Origin: Ypsolopha sequella
Taxonomy: Eukaryota > Arthropoda > Insecta > Lepidoptera > Ypsolophidae
Assembly (NCBI GenBank): GCA_934047225.1
Contig: OW203988.1
Coordinates: forward strand, 7,102,229 to 7,166,228
Reading direction: 5' to 3'
Length of the DNA: 64,000 nt
Under the pieces are notes generated by a model, which saw only the letters and a list, made by a program, of their open reading frames with translations, was not told the DNA's origin and made no database searches. Below are positions 1 through 11,020 of this stretch, piece by piece; the first letter of the stretch is position 1; the number at the start of each line of letters is the position of its first letter. Both the position numbers and the translations under genes were made by a program.

Positions 1-215
1 ACTCTTGACCAATAATTCAATAGTGGGTAATGGATTGACCAAACTTAATTAAACGCTAAAGGGGTTTACAAGTATATTGCATGTGCAGTGTCATGTAATG
101 TAGCGTTATTTCTAGGTTGCCTAGCAACGTAATGTCAGGATGTCAGGTACGTATTGGGTGCGGCAATGCGTGCTGGAAATGTCTCGGTGTTATTCAGAAA
201 TAACGAGACACATTA

Positions 216-630
216 TACAGGGTGTAAATGCAAAACCAAGAATCCCTTTAGGGTATGAAAGTATACACGATACTGATACGATTACGATAAAAAAAGTATA
301 CCTTAAATTTTTACCAAAAATTTTATTGTTTTCCTAAGATCCAGCTATGCACTCTTATCAATGCAGTTCATTCACTCCGTAGTGCGGTAACGATCAATCA
401 CATTGAGTAATTATGTTCTGTGCTACTGACGCTATCAGAGGTCAACGACCAGCGAGAGTGTCCACCGGATTAGAGTATATCAAGTTTAACAAATCGCGTT
501 ACTATGTGGTGATGCTACATAAAAAAAAAATTAAAAAAATAATTATAAAAATAATTATTTTTTTTAAACACTGTATGATTCATACTAACATACCCTTGAA
601 GGATTCTTGACTTTGCTTTTACACCCTGTA
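216..630. mobile_element. Inverted-repeat element with TACAGGGTGTAAA ends
   Basis: The left end TACAGGGTGTAAATGCAAAA (216) and the right end TTTGCTTTTACACCCTGTA (612-630) are inverted copies. Imperfect pairing extends about 55 bp inward (AAGAATCCCT / AAGGATTCTTG and GGGTATGAAAGTATAC / GTATGATTCATAC). The interior codes for nothing recognisable. The outer 8 bp match the ends of the large foldback element at 42815-43855. Confidence 0.75.
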
Positions 631-749
631 TTTACTTAATTTTAACATAAATAGCTCAAGTTGTAGATCTTTCATTGATTTATAGCTTTTTATTTTATGG
701 TATTTTACAGATATTAAACAAAAAAAAAACCGGTCAAATGAGAGTCAGA

Positions 750-847
750 TTTGGAAACATAGATATTCTGTAAAACAATCGGAATAAATATGTACAGGTT
801 TCGGTATTTCGATTGTATGAACTAGGATTGCTCCGCCGGCCTCTTAA
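750..847. repeat. Right end of a second family W element
   Basis: The stretch GTTTCGGTATTTCGATTGTA followed by TGAACTAGGATTGCTCCGCC and GGCCTCTTAA is a relative of the right end of element W at 15270-15322 (GGTATTTCGTTTGTATGGAG, GACCTCTTAA). It finishes at the TTAA that the next element uses as its target. Confidence 0.55.
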
Positions 848-1236
848 CCCTTAAATGCATGAGATTTTATTTTTGTATGAAATTGAAAACAGTGATAGAA
901 AAATACCAAAAAAAAAAATGAAAAAAAAAATAAAAAAAAATATTTCTTGATTGAAAGGGGGGTTTTACAAATAAAATAAAAAAAAAACAAATTTAATTTG
1001 CGATAAAAATTATTTTTTTAATTTTTCTTTTTTTTATTGGGTACTTGTAAAGCTGAACAACAAAAGAAACAAAAGAAAATAAATAAATGAATTTTAAATA
1101 AAAAATATATATATATTTGTTGCCAAACATATTTTTAGCTCATACAATTATATCATTATAAATTTTTACATAAAATTATGTAAATAATAAATAAAAATTC
1201 CTTTGTGCCGTTTTCGACCCAAGATGCATTTAAGGG
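848..1236. mobile_element. TTAA-flanked MITE, piggyBac-like ends
   Basis: The inverted ends CCCTTAAATGCAT (848-860) and ATGCATTTAAGGG (1224-1236) are flanked on both sides by TTAA (844-847 and 1237-1240). A TTAA target and CCC-starting ends are typical of piggyBac-type transposition. The 389-bp interior is a low-complexity A/T run without coding content, so it would depend on a transposase from elsewhere. Confidence 0.75.
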
Positions 1237-1464
1237 TTAAGCAAAATAGACAGTTGGACATCGAATAGAGAGAAATTTTACTGACGTACATAATCCCTCA
1301 TCTACAACCGAAATCTAATCTAAAACTATCTTTATTATTTTAATTAAAACTAAAGGAACCTAAAAGTTAATATAGGTAACGAAATAGATAACAACATCTA
1401 AGACTTACTAATTGAGTTAAATTGGCAGTATTTGTCGTAGTATGCAGGCCATATTTGTCACCAA

Positions 1465-1645
1465 TGTGATAATCGTTGGGGCCGTAAGGCATTGGAATGG
1501 AGACCACGTACAGCAAAGCGCTGCGTAAGCCGCCCTCGTGCCCGCTGGACTTGCGGGTGGCGGCTGGATGAGGATGACTGAGGACAACCAAGAGTGGCGT
1601 AATATTGGGAAGGCCTATGTCCAGCAGTGGACGAATACGGGCTGA
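1465..1645 (+). pseudogene. 3' end of a LINE reverse transcriptase frame (frameshifted)
   Basis: One frame reads NRWGRKALEWRPRT-like residues and the next frame gives WRNIGKAYVQQWTNTG then stop. These are typical of the C-terminus of RTE/Jockey-like LINE proteins. The 181-bp tract needs one single-base shift near 1565. It is followed by GATGGATGGATGG, the usual simple tail of this kind of insertion. The rest of the element is absent, so it is a dead 5'-truncated copy. Confidence 0.65.
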
Positions 1646-2589
1646 TGGATGGATGGAAGACTTAATATGATTTATGCGAGAAAATCTCGACGTTTCGGTC
1701 AAATCAAGGGAAGAGGATCATATTTTGATGCCGTACAAAAAGAATTGTCGTCTCAGTTGTACGCTAATGCATAAAATCGAATAAAAATAAAAATTACAAT
1801 ATAAATTTTGGGTAATCAACAGTTTCAAAAATACAACAAAACAAAATACTCATAAATCTTGTATTTTGTGCTCCAAAACGTCTCATTTCCACGCAGATTT
1901 TTCTTATATAACAACATTTATTTAAAAAAATTAATACATATTAACCCGTGGTAGTTCATAAACATTTGAAAAATGCAGTAGTTTGGTATGTAGGCTAAAT
2001 AGGATAGCAATAAAACGTTAAGAGCTAGGACACGAAATCGCGGTAAAAAGTTATCGTCTAGCCTTAAGGTGATATATCGTCCGTACAAAGGTCCCCGTTA
2101 CTCCGAGCGGAAAGACCCGCCATGCGAGAGGGACGTAATCCGGGAAAATTGACAAAAAGTCGGTTTTAAATTAATACAAAATTAACTAAAATAGCTATGA
2201 AAATTTCCATAACCAGTAATTTAGGTATTATTAAAACCCATCTAAATAAATATTTTTGAAGTCTGTATGCTGTTCCAATTTGTTAGAATATCAAAAAAAG
2301 TGTAAATTTAGACCTCATTTCAGTAATTATTTCCATCGAATGAAATTCCTCCAATCGCGTTTCTGATAGCCCAAAATCTAGAAAAAGGTTCCAAAATTGT
2401 TACACTAATTTATTCAACTCTTTTGAACAGCAAATAAATAACTTCAAAATTTGTCCATTCTGACGACATACCCCCTTAAGTGACCTTCATAAGGCTTCAC
2501 GAGGTGCCCCGGCGCGTGCGACAAGTGTCTTAGCTGTTATTGTCTATTTCGTTATAATGGACACTCGCCCTAATTTTAGTGATATAATG

Positions 2590-2754
2590 TAGCCGATTCT
2601 GAAGGCTTTAACTTTAGTTTTAGTGCTGTCAAAACTAAATTTTCATTGTTGCAAAATAGTTCATAAGTGTGAAGAACAGAAGCTAAATTACTTTGGAAAA
2701 GTTTAAGTCTTGACAGCACTAAAACTAAAGTTAAAGCCTTCAGAATCGGCTTTA
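2590..2754. mobile_element. Family H foldback MITE, copy 1
   Basis: TAGCCGATTCTGAAGGCTTT at the left pairs with AAAGCCTTCAGAATCGGCTTTA at the right. Pairing extends through TTTAGTTTTAGTGCTGTCAA, so most of the 165 bp can fold into one hairpin. Ends begin with TA, consistent with TA-target (Tc1/mariner type) insertion. Confidence 0.8.
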
Positions 2755-2757
2755 ATG

Positions 2758-2913
2758 ATACCGATTCGGTGAAGCACATCTTAACTTATTTGACAGGACT
2801 AAACTTGATTGCGCTCTGTCCTTGTCTTTTCGATAAAGAAAGAAAAAGACAGGACGCTTAAAATAAGGTTAATTCTGTCAAATAAGTTAAGACGAGTTAT
2901 GCCGAATCGATAC
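2758..2913. mobile_element. Family G foldback MITE, copy 1
   Basis: ACCGATTCGGTGAAGCACAT pairs with the right end near GAGTTATGCCGAATCGATA. Subterminal CTTAACTTATTTGACAGGAC also pairs. It lies 3 bp from family H copies on both sides. A full copy is at 42491-42645 and a half copy at 34191-34240. Confidence 0.75.
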
Positions 2914-2916
2914 CAA

Positions 2917-3126
2917 TAAAGCCTATTCTAAAGGCTTTAATTATAGTTTTAGTTCTGTTATAACTAAATTTTCTTCATTACAAAATGGCCTGTAAGTGTT
3001 GCGAATAAAAGCTAAATTACTTTGGAAAAATTTAAGTTTTGACAGCACTAAGACTAAAATTAAAGCCTTGAAGGCCTTCAATTAGTAATTTAGCTTTTAT
3101 TCGCAACACTTCTGCTTCGGCTTTAT
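2917..3126. mobile_element. Family H foldback MITE, copy 2 (diverged)
   Basis: Starts TAAAGCCTATTCTAAAGGCT and ends TGCTTCGGCTTTA. The body still reads TTTTGACAGCACTAAGACTA. Part of the loop side (AATTTAGCTTTTATTCGCAACAC, in two orientations at about 3000 and 3090) has been duplicated in inverted form, making it longer than the other H copies. Confidence 0.65.
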
Positions 3127-3860
3127 TATAGGTACTTTTATTTTTAAATTAAAAACCCATCAAATATAAGAATTTTCAATGCTCCCAAAATAGGTGGGTA
3201 CCTATAGCCTGACCCGTCGTGCGTGTCGTAACAAGTATCGGTATTTATCTTTAACTAATCATACCTTTAAAGGCAAGATTAAAATTGAACTTCAAAACGA
3301 AAAAAACCGACATAGTCATACAAATAAACCGCTCGGGGCGACAAAGCACTTTTAGCGTGAACTTTTTAACACTGAGTGCAATATCGATCACACGGTGTCT
3401 ACGTAACGAAGAGTGATACAACTTTAATTTCCTAAACATTATCCAATCAACACTCAAAGTGTTAATTGAAACGCCCAGGATTGTCTAAGGAGATCGTTAA
3501 GCAGACTAAGATAAATTGCGGATCGATCAACTGGCGGAAGTTGCTTAGAAAGTACAAGACATCGGAATTGATTGACAGTTCTGGTTCCAAATTGCGAATC
3601 ATACTAACTATATCCATACATAAATATATGAAATAATATCCTCATATGCTCACTGATGTATCAACGCTCAGACCAAATCGTGTGGATCCCATTTCTCCGG
3701 GTCCCGTGGAAATATCCTAAAATCCCTTCTTAGCGGATGTCAACTTCATGCAGGGAAGCTACAGTCCAAATTTCATATATTTCTAGGTCTAGTCTAGCCG
3801 TTAGGTCTAGGAGTTCATAGATCAGTCAGTCAATCTGGGTGTTTTATTGTACCTCTATAT
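3127..3860. other. No gene seen
   Basis: I see no gene. Around 3648-3830 there are weak traces of the CACTGA...ATCAACGC-type repeat found at 43870-44640. The rest is unremarkable AT-rich sequence. Confidence 0.4.
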
Positions 3861-4124
3861 ACAACGTGTAACAGAAAGGTGTAACTATATTTGAAGAGCT
3901 TATTCAGTCAATGGTATAGAACAAGTTTTACTATGGAACAAAACCTGTACCTCGAAAAAAAAATTTTACTGTTTCATAGAAAAATGCAATGCCGGTCGGC
4001 CGAAATGAATGGAAGGGGAGATTTTTTTTTGAGATTTCTAGTTTGGTTCCATATTAAAAGTTGTTCTATACCATTGACTGAATAAGTTCTTCAAATATGG
4101 TTACACCTTTCTGTTACACGTTGT
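3861..4124. mobile_element. Family K inverted-repeat MITE, copy 1 (uninterrupted)
   Basis: ACAACGTGTAACAGAAAGGT at the left is the inverse of ACCTTTCTGTTACACGTTGT at the right. Pairing continues through CTTATTCAGTCAATGGTATA for about 80 bp. It serves as the empty reference for copy 2 at 47022-48149, which has been hit by two further elements. A 64-codon frame inside is not coding. Confidence 0.8.
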
Positions 4125-5240
4125 TTATATATAGGTATATATAGATTATTTTTATCATATCATATCACTACAGTTAGCCGTTCGGTCTAAGTTATTAAAT
4201 AAAAATAACCCGTAAGCACAGTGTAAAAATATGGATTTTTAAACTGTGCCGTAAATCCTCCGAGATAGACAAATTCAAAATCAAATTCATTTTTAAGATG
4301 TGAGAAAAAGGTAAATTAATGATTTAACGGGTCCATTATATATAGTATGTCTCTTATTAACAATAAATAAATATACACAAAGTTCAAGTTTTTCCGGGAT
4401 TCTCATTTAACTCTGTACTTACTAGCCAAGTTGTTTGCTGACGGGCAAACAGGCCCAGGCTGCAATATCTCGATCAATGTTAAATATCAATTTATCTTTT
4501 ATACGAGAAGCTTACATGCAGCGAAAACAGGCGATAATACCCGTCCACTTTCCGTAAAAAAAAATTGAGAAATCGAGTAAAAAGATCTATTGTCTCATCA
4601 TACATTTTGGTCGAGTACCTATGTAACTTATCTATGGAATAGATGAGTTTTTTTTTTCAGGATTCGAGGGTTGGCTCCATCACCAGTTTCCACAATTTAA
4701 TCTTAAGGGCCTCCACTATGCTAAAGTTCAGTTTTGCAGTGGATTTAGTTCCATCAATGTAGATGGTAAAAATTTGAAAAAAATATGGCTTATTTTTTTA
4801 ATCATGACAATTATTAATTACACTTTATAAGTAAACATACTTTCAATCTTCTTTTAATTATATTACTTTTAAAAAAGCACGAATTTCGCGAAACAAGCGA
4901 TTCAGTTTCCATATTTCAAACCCGATTGAAACGAAAGCAACACACGCACATACTTATTAGAAAAATCCATCTTTATTACATAAAGTGGCCGAGAGTTCAA
5001 AATAAATGAAGTTTAGCGTGCGCGGCGTATGATTAAAAACGCAAAAATAATCCAATAAAAAAATTAAAATAAATCCAGCAGTGAGTTGTTTAAGGCTGAG
5101 AATGATGATAATGTATAAAAAAACCTTGAAAGTAATAAACACCATTAATTCAATATTTATTATTTTTTTTCGATGGACAATTTTTTTTAAAGTAAAAGTA
5201 TAAAATCAAATAGCAATATAAATTAAAAGATAGGTAACGA
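4125..5240. other. No gene seen
   Basis: AT-rich sequence without convincing ORF, TIR or RNA structure. Short frames here are expected by chance. Confidence 0.4.
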
Positions 5241-5252
5241 TCGATTATGGAA

Positions 5253-5480
5253 GGCGCCCAAAGCTGAGCGTATGGTGCAGCTTGCGCCGCCCCTAGCAGC
5301 CTTCCGCCGCGGGCCATGGCACTTTTGGCCCTAGGGTAAATACGCCACTGAACACCGGGCAACACATCAGTGCATCTTGGTGCACACCACCATAGACCTG
5401 AGTCCCCACGCCCCCACCAGGGGAGAGTGAGATAACCTCGATACAAGTATGTTCTTCGCAAACAATTTTCCAGTTTTTCC
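5253..5480. repeat. GC-rich repeat-like patch
   Basis: A sharp rise in GC content around GCGCCGCCCCTAGCAGCCTT and GGCCCTAGGGTAAATACGCC. The reverse strand reads CAGTGGCGTATTTACCCTAG, a common start of insect DNA transposon fragments. No partner end was found. Overlapping minus-strand frames of about 100 codons have no recognisable domain. Confidence 0.4.
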
Positions 5481-6099
5481 ATCGAAAATGTAGCATTTCA
5501 TAAAAGAACCGTAAAAACAAACTACTGGATATTGAATAAAACTCAAAATAGGAGTACTGCCAATTAATTAAACAAAATTGGCTCATCGTTAAGGCCTAGG
5601 AAACCATAAACATGTCTCGATTAACCAACAGAGCCAAAGTAAAAGTGCCATAAAGGTTTAAGCAAGCTTACGCATAGTTTGATGGTTTATGAAGCAATAA
5701 GATTAACCAATAACATGCGAGTGAGAAGCAGTAACAGTCAATCATAATGTTGTTCGCAAATAAAATTGTTATATTGAAACGAATTTGTTGACGAGAAAGT
5801 CTATTTGCAGATCGCTTAACGGAATCGGGCCGAATGGACTATAGGTTTGGACCTAAAGGAAGCGATGAGTTTTATTGTATCTTGGAGCTTGCTTTACTAA
5901 AATTGTAAGATTAAGCAAGGTAAAAAGTAATATAAATACCGTAATTACTTTGATATTTTAATGTCAGAAAAAACTTTGCATTCTCAATGTAATAAGAATA
6001 TTTTAGAAACAAAGTAGGTAACATAACAATAAAAAAAAACATGATAATATGCTCATTACAGATAGCGTAACTAAATCAAGTTTTCGTATTTATATCATT

Positions 6100-6260
6100 T
6101 GACGAAAGCAAATAAAGGGTCATTCATAAAATACGTCACACGAATTTCATGATTTTTGGACCCCCCGTACTTGTCACGGGTGGTCACATTTGTGTGACTC
6201 CCCCTTCCCCTGGTGAGACGTCACGAAGTCACATATTTTTCAATTTTAATGTAGAGAGTC
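6100..6260 (+). repeat. AAAATACGTCACAC-type dispersed repeat fragment
   Basis: GGGTCATTCATAAAATACGT followed by TGGACCCCCCGTACTTGTCA and GTGACTCCCCCTTCCCC resembles a C-run repeat widespread in insect genomes. The single copy here prevents setting borders. The short frame it contains is not a gene. Confidence 0.4.
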
Positions 6261-6359
6261 AAATCAAAACAGCCCTTCCAAAATTATTTCCATTTAAAAT
6301 CTTTTTTCATAAAATCAAACATTTTAGAAAAGTAAATTATATTAAATATATTTAAATTA

Positions 6360-7100
6360 TGGTCAGTTTGTCAAAAAGTGGTGGTGTTCATGCCATACCT
6401 GATCATAATATTGCTATGGGCTAAAAACCCAGAATCCTTCAACCTAGGGTCCACTAAATAGGTCCGTTGGGGACAGAATGTGTTAAACTCGATGTGCAAA
6501 AATTAACGTAATGATTTTGGTTCGTAGGTTGAGGCTGGTAATCTGTGATTACCATTGATTACCGGCCGCCGGTAATAAAATTATCGGTATGTCATTACAT
6601 TACTGGTACATATTCACATGCGATTAAGGGGAAGTCTTCTAGGTTATTTGCTAGTGCAATATTTGTAGAGAAATTGAGCAAATTTTGATTTATGCTGCCA
6701 AACTTGTACTGGATACTCGGATGGCTATGTAAAAATAGTTTGAATGGAATGAAAAAATATACTTTTTCTGGTTTCTAAATTCGTAGCGGGGGCGATGAGT
6801 TCTGCACTGACTCTCCGCGATCGTGGGTGTTGTGGACTTCCCCCCGGTCAATCAGCCCAGCCAGGACAACTCCTTGATGTATATCCGAACAGCTTCAGCA
6901 TGCTGGCACAAAAACTGGTCCAGTGAAGGGAATGTGGAGCTCTTCGTTTTTGGTTTTCAAACATGCCCAACTCCGAGCCGCGTAGTACAATTACAGGCAT
7001 CCAAAATTGTATCTGTGAACATCGTAAAATGAATCATTGGGCCTTGTTTTTGAAAATTCATCTAGTCTTCAACATATACACTTAATTCAGCATAAGGTGA
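6360..7100. other. No gene seen
   Basis: No recognised gene or repeat. The patch at 6800-6990 has higher GC, but its translation in all frames gave nothing I recognise. Confidence 0.35.
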
Positions 7101-7103
7101 ATG

Positions 7104-7171
7104 ATATCTGGAATGGAAACCGTTTGCTTACGATTATAAAATCGTAAGCAAACGGGTTCCATTCCAGATAT
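7104..7171. repeat. 31-bp stem hairpin
   Basis: The arm 7104-7134 (ATATCTGGAATGG...) pairs with 7141-7171 over 31 bp with a single mismatch, leaving the 6-nt loop TATAAA. It may be a minimal foldback element, or a transcribed hairpin if expressed. The near-perfect stem is unlike most microRNA precursors. Confidence 0.75.
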
Positions 7172-8377
7172 TTTTCTCGGGCATTTTGGAAGATCATCTC
7201 CTTAACAAAAAGGCGTATCAATCACGCATGTCCATTATAAAGGCATATCATCGAGAGTTGTTATTAATAGAAAATGCTTTCTATATGCTATAGTCTTTGA
7301 CGGTAGGTAATTATTTGTTATGCCATACTTGCCGGCTTTTGTCAGGCTGTGGCGACGGAAGTGGAAGCTTACGAAAGTGTCGGAAAAGTCTTATCTAGGA
7401 ACTTTAGACTGTGTTGGGCGTACGAGTAGAACCTCGCTCAAGGGATAATCGATGCATCGATGCATCGAATTCACTCGAAGTTTACAATTCGATACATCGA
7501 ATCGATCCGATGCTTTGAAAATCTATTTAATTACTCGACGCATCGATGTATTTTCATAAAACCTCGAATCAATGATAATCAGATAATTCGGTAATTTTTA
7601 AACATCAATGCCTACATTTTGGAATAAATATATCAATTTAGGTATATCATTTCAATAACACCTTTTTAGTGCTTTAAACCGATTTTACAACTATTTTAAT
7701 ATTTAAAGGAAGTGACGCGGCTTCGTCATCAGTGGTATAAACAAATGAACTTCTACCGGAAACTGATAGATAGAGAAAAACGCCCGCGTTATGGTTATGT
7801 TTTGCGTTTTCGATCGGTTTATCAAAGGTTTTCCAAATTGACGCGGCTTTTGGGATTCAATTAACACTCCTTACATTTTATTTTATGTGCAATATTTTGA
7901 TATGGTGTATTGTTTAAAGAAAAAAATCATTGAATCTTATAAGTTCGTTCGAAAAGATGGTGTCTTTACATCAGTGTTTTCTCGCTAGTGAGGTGAAAAG
8001 TTGTATGTGTCAAACGAGAGCAAATTTATTCTGTTTCTTGTACCTTTGAATCGCACACCCTCAGGATTCTAACTTAGAATCATTAAATTCTTCGCTTGCT
8101 CGGGATTCAAACTCGGCACTCACAACAAAAAAATCTTTGCTGTCTTGTTGCACAAATAAGTATTTTCAAACCACCAAAACATCTATATGAAACAAAAATT
8201 CAAACGATGATGTTTTTTGGCTTGAACTCTCTTCTGCCCCTAAGCGGCTTGGTCAATTTAATTTATTTTTGCTTTGAGTAATAGATAAACTTAATAGCTA
8301 TAAATATGACATAGGATTATTTAATTGAACAATCACGTCCATGTGAAAAGTATGATTTTCTCCTATTTCGCCCTATC
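7172..8377. other. No gene seen
   Basis: AT-rich, with a palindromic cluster of ATCGATGCATCGATGCATCG at 7446-7466 and related ATCGAT words down to 7560, perhaps the remnant of a transposon end. No ORF of interest. Confidence 0.35.
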
Positions 8378-8660
8378 AAGGACGTAGTGACCGACCGTCG
8401 TAACAGCCACTACGCATTGCGCGCTGATATGAACGCTATTTCAATGTCGTTTCCGTCGATATTCGTACTGAAAAACATCGAGCTGCTAATTTGGCGATAC
8501 TAATCGCCTTAAACCGTCCGACATGGACGCAATGGCCCTTGAATTGCGGTGCAGAAATAATAGGTCTTTACCTATGAAATTGCCGAAATTTTCTTACAGA
8601 TTCATGAGTTCATAATTCCTGTAATTCAATAGCTATTTAAAATATTTGCTTTTTGTTTGA
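8378..8660 (-). repeat. Family Z fragment, reverse orientation
   Basis: It contains CGGTGCAGAAATAATAGGTC, TTTCTTACAGATTCATGAGT and, further left, CATCGAGCTGCTAATTTGGC. The same blocks in the opposite orientation and order occur at 33920-34110, and parts occur at 14790, 28690 and 60500. It represents one end of a dispersed noncoding repeat. Confidence 0.65.
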
Positions 8661-8747
8661 ATAATTTTGTAAAAAATATCTACTGACGAAAGGAACCTTG
8701 CGTGGTACCTTCAACCTCTTTATAGATAAGTAATCTACAGTCTATTC

Positions 8748-9353
8748 CAGAGTTTCCCAAACATATTTTTAGTGTGACGCCCTTGAGAGTTTGTCATTTT
8801 TTTGCGACGCTCCTACCACATCCTATGCCCTTGCCTAATAACAAGTAATCAAAAATACTTCAAATAACATTTATAACTTTTGTTAGAAACTAAGAGCAAA
8901 ATCAAAAAGACTTTACAAACAAACAAAAATGTAAAGAGATATTTATTTTACTTTCTTGGTTGGCTACTAATGAGAAAGATGTCGCATGCTTTCTGAGCAC
9001 AGCTTCTTAAAACGGGGCTCAAGTTTGGAAATTGCCACTCTCATAATATATTTCTCTACATTTATTGGCGACCTGTACTTGTTCTTTATTGCTGCAACTG
9101 CAGAAAAGCCTACGTGCGATGTCGCAAATGGAAATAGAACCTTGCTGCAGTACTGATAGCATGATATTCGTCAGAAACTGAGCTCCAAAATTCAAGCAGT
9201 TGTCTTTGTCGTTTGAAGCGTAAGGCTGGAGTCACAGGACAATTCTATTAATTGTTCTTCCTCTGTTGAAACGCCCGAAACATCGCGATGCCCCTAGGAT
9301 AATGCATCGACGCCCGCCCCTGGGCGTCGCGACGCACACTTTGGGAAGCCCTG
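8748..9353 (-). mobile_element. hAT transposon remnant with 8-bp target duplication
   Basis: The left end CAGAGTTTCCCAAA and right end TTTGGGAAGCCCTG are inverted. The 8-bp direct repeat GTCTATTC flanks them exactly (8740-8747 and 9354-9361). The 606-bp interior carries the end of a transposase on the minus strand (see 8967-9240), so this is an internally deleted copy. Confidence 0.85.
8967..9240 (-). pseudogene. hAT transposase C-terminus (ZBED-like), broken
   Basis: Minus-strand frames show FWSSVSDEYHAIST, then after a frameshift GFSAVAAIKNKYRS and AISKLEPRFKKLC before a stop at 8967. This order matches the C-terminal dimerisation region of hAT proteins of the ZBED/FAM200-like group. At least one frameshift lies near 9130. 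It cannot make a functional protein. Confidence 0.75.
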
Positions 9354-9605
9354 GTCTATTCCACTTATTCAATTGCAGGAGAATTCGATCCAGAATGTAA
9401 ACCAATTTAGAGAAGTTCCTGCTTAATTGGCAAACTACGAGTCATTAACGTTTAAAGTAAATTACGTTTTGATTGCAAATAGCTAAGTACCTATCTTTTA
9501 CATGATGTAAATAACAGGCCTTATAGTTATTTTACTGGCTCTTAGCAGACGACTTAAAATTAAGTGATCTTAGAGAAATCATATGTGTACATAAAAGCCT
9601 TACGC

Positions 9606-9953
9606 CAAGGCCACAGCTTCAGGCTTCTGACGGCGCTTCTTGCTGCGCTTCCAGGCGGTTTTTGCGACGGGTTTTGCCCTGCCACGACACCCGTCGCGTC
9701 GGCGCCTTCCACCGCATTGGATGTAGCGATAAAGCGCTCGACACTAGGTTCGTCTTGTGCGCTCGATCACTGTTTCAACCACCCACCTCCCCGCACACCA
9801 CCGTCCCGAGAGCGCAAGTCACTCGAAGCCGGACAAGACGCGCGAGCGGCGACGCACGGCCGGCTCTATACAACTTCATACATTTGTTCTCTCCGCCGGC
9901 GCCGTCACAAGAAGAAACGCTTAGCGCGCCTCTCGAAGCCTGAAGCTGCGGCC
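9606..9953. mobile_element. Family N GC-rich element, copy 1
   Basis: A CpG-rich block bounded by GGCCACAGCTTCAGGCTTCT and its inverse GAAGCCTGAAGCTGCGGCC. The interior (TGCCCTGCCACGACACCCGT, CCCGAGAGCGCAAGTCACTC) is nearly identical to the copy at 30796. Overlapping ORFs of 84-163 codons on both strands arise because the GC-rich block has few stops; they are not shared as frames with copy 2. Confidence 0.7.
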
Positions 9954-10149
9954 GACCGGTTAGACGTTTCAAAATATGGACTATCAATTCGAGTAATTCA
10001 ATTAATTTTAAATACTCTTCAAAAGTCATTAAAGCTAATTGACTTTTACTTGTGATTAGTTTTCATCATGCAGCATCTGATCAAGGTTGTGAATCAAGTA
10101 GTTGGCTGAAGACCGCGGGACATACTCTCTTGACAAGTACCTATCAACA

Positions 10150-10330
10150 TTATCATGACTACATATTATAAAACAAAGTCGCTTACCGCTGTCTGTCTGC
10201 CCCTAGTATGCTTAGATCTTTAAAACTACGCAACGGATTTTGATGCGGTTTTTTTTAATAGATAGAGTGATTCAAGAAGAAGGTTTGTATGTATAATACA
10301 TGCATAATATATTAGAGAAACACTGATAAT
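10150..10330 (+). repeat. Dispersed repeat (GATTTTGATGCGG type)
   Basis: CGCTGTCTGTCTGCCCCTAG, ACTACGCAACGGATTTTGAT and TAATAGATAGAGTGATTCAA form a block that I know as common in Lepidoptera, often within nonautonomous Helitrons. No matching 3' hairpin and CTAG end was found close by. Confidence 0.45.
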
Positions 10331-10518
10331 TTTAGAGGTTTCTAATGTGATGTCGTAAACAAACTCATTTTTTTTTGCGCTACGAGATAGTTAGATCAAA
10401 ATAATGTAACACAGTATTGTACACCTAAAAAGGTCTACAAAAAAGTCCGCAATGTTATATGTCTATCTCTTAGGGATAACCCGCAATAACCAATTTTTAT
10501 CAAATTCTTGCAATTCTT

Positions 10519-10591
10519 CCAGGATGACCGCTGGGAGTGGAAAGTCCTGGAAAATCCAGCAGTGAACGAACTAGGCTGATGGATGGAAATT
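10519..10591 (+). repeat. LINE 3' end fragment, copy 1
   Basis: CAGGATGACCGCTGGGAGTG and CCAGCAGTGAACGAACTAGG followed by CTGATGGATGG are a short, base-changed version of the LINE 3' end at 25900-26000. Confidence 0.6.
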
Positions 10592-11020
10592 CAGTGGCGT
10601 ACACAGAACTTTTTGCTGGAAAAGCAAACAATTGGTCAAGAACAACAATAAAAAAAATATGGAAAAATTTAAATATCACTTTGAAAAAAAAAAGTTTGTA
10701 TAGGAAATTTTCACTCTAGGGTAGACATTAAAGCCGATTCTGAAGGCTTTAATTTTAGTTTTAGTGCTGTCAAAACTAAATTTTCTTCATTGCAAAATAG
10801 TCCTTAAGTTTTAGGAACAGAAGTTAAATTACTTTGGAAAATTTCAAGTTTTGACAGCACTAAAACTAAAATTAAAGCCTTCAGAATCGGCTTTATTGTC
10901 TACCCTGGCGTCATAATTTTTTTTTTTAAAGTGGTATTTAAATTTTTTCATATTTTTTTTTTGTTGTTGTTCTTGACCAATTGTTTGCTTTTCCAGCAAA
11001 AAGTTCTGTGCACGCCACTG
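10592..11020. mobile_element. Family J hAT-like MITE, copy 1, interrupted by family H
   Basis: CAGTGGCGTACACAGAACTT at the left is the inverse of AGTTCTGTGCACGCCACTG at the right, with arms of about 125 bp. Family H copy 3 sits at the symmetric centre. The intact copy at 47057-47315 has an exact 8-bp target duplication, which points to hAT. Here the flanks (GATGGAAAT / GATGGAAT) match only imperfectly. Confidence 0.8.
10729..10895. mobile_element. Family H foldback MITE, copy 3
   Basis: TAAAGCCGATTCTGAAGGCT and its inverse GCCTTCAGAATCGGCTTTA bound the 167-bp element. It lies inside GTAGACA...TTGTCTAC of family J. The J copy at 47.1 kb has GTAGACAATGTCTAC here, which is the near-empty site. 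Confidence 0.85.

Noticed and set aside
9564..10055. 163-codon ORF in the GC-rich block
   Set aside because: The frame is not kept in the second family N copy, and frames on both strands are open because GC-rich DNA has few stops.
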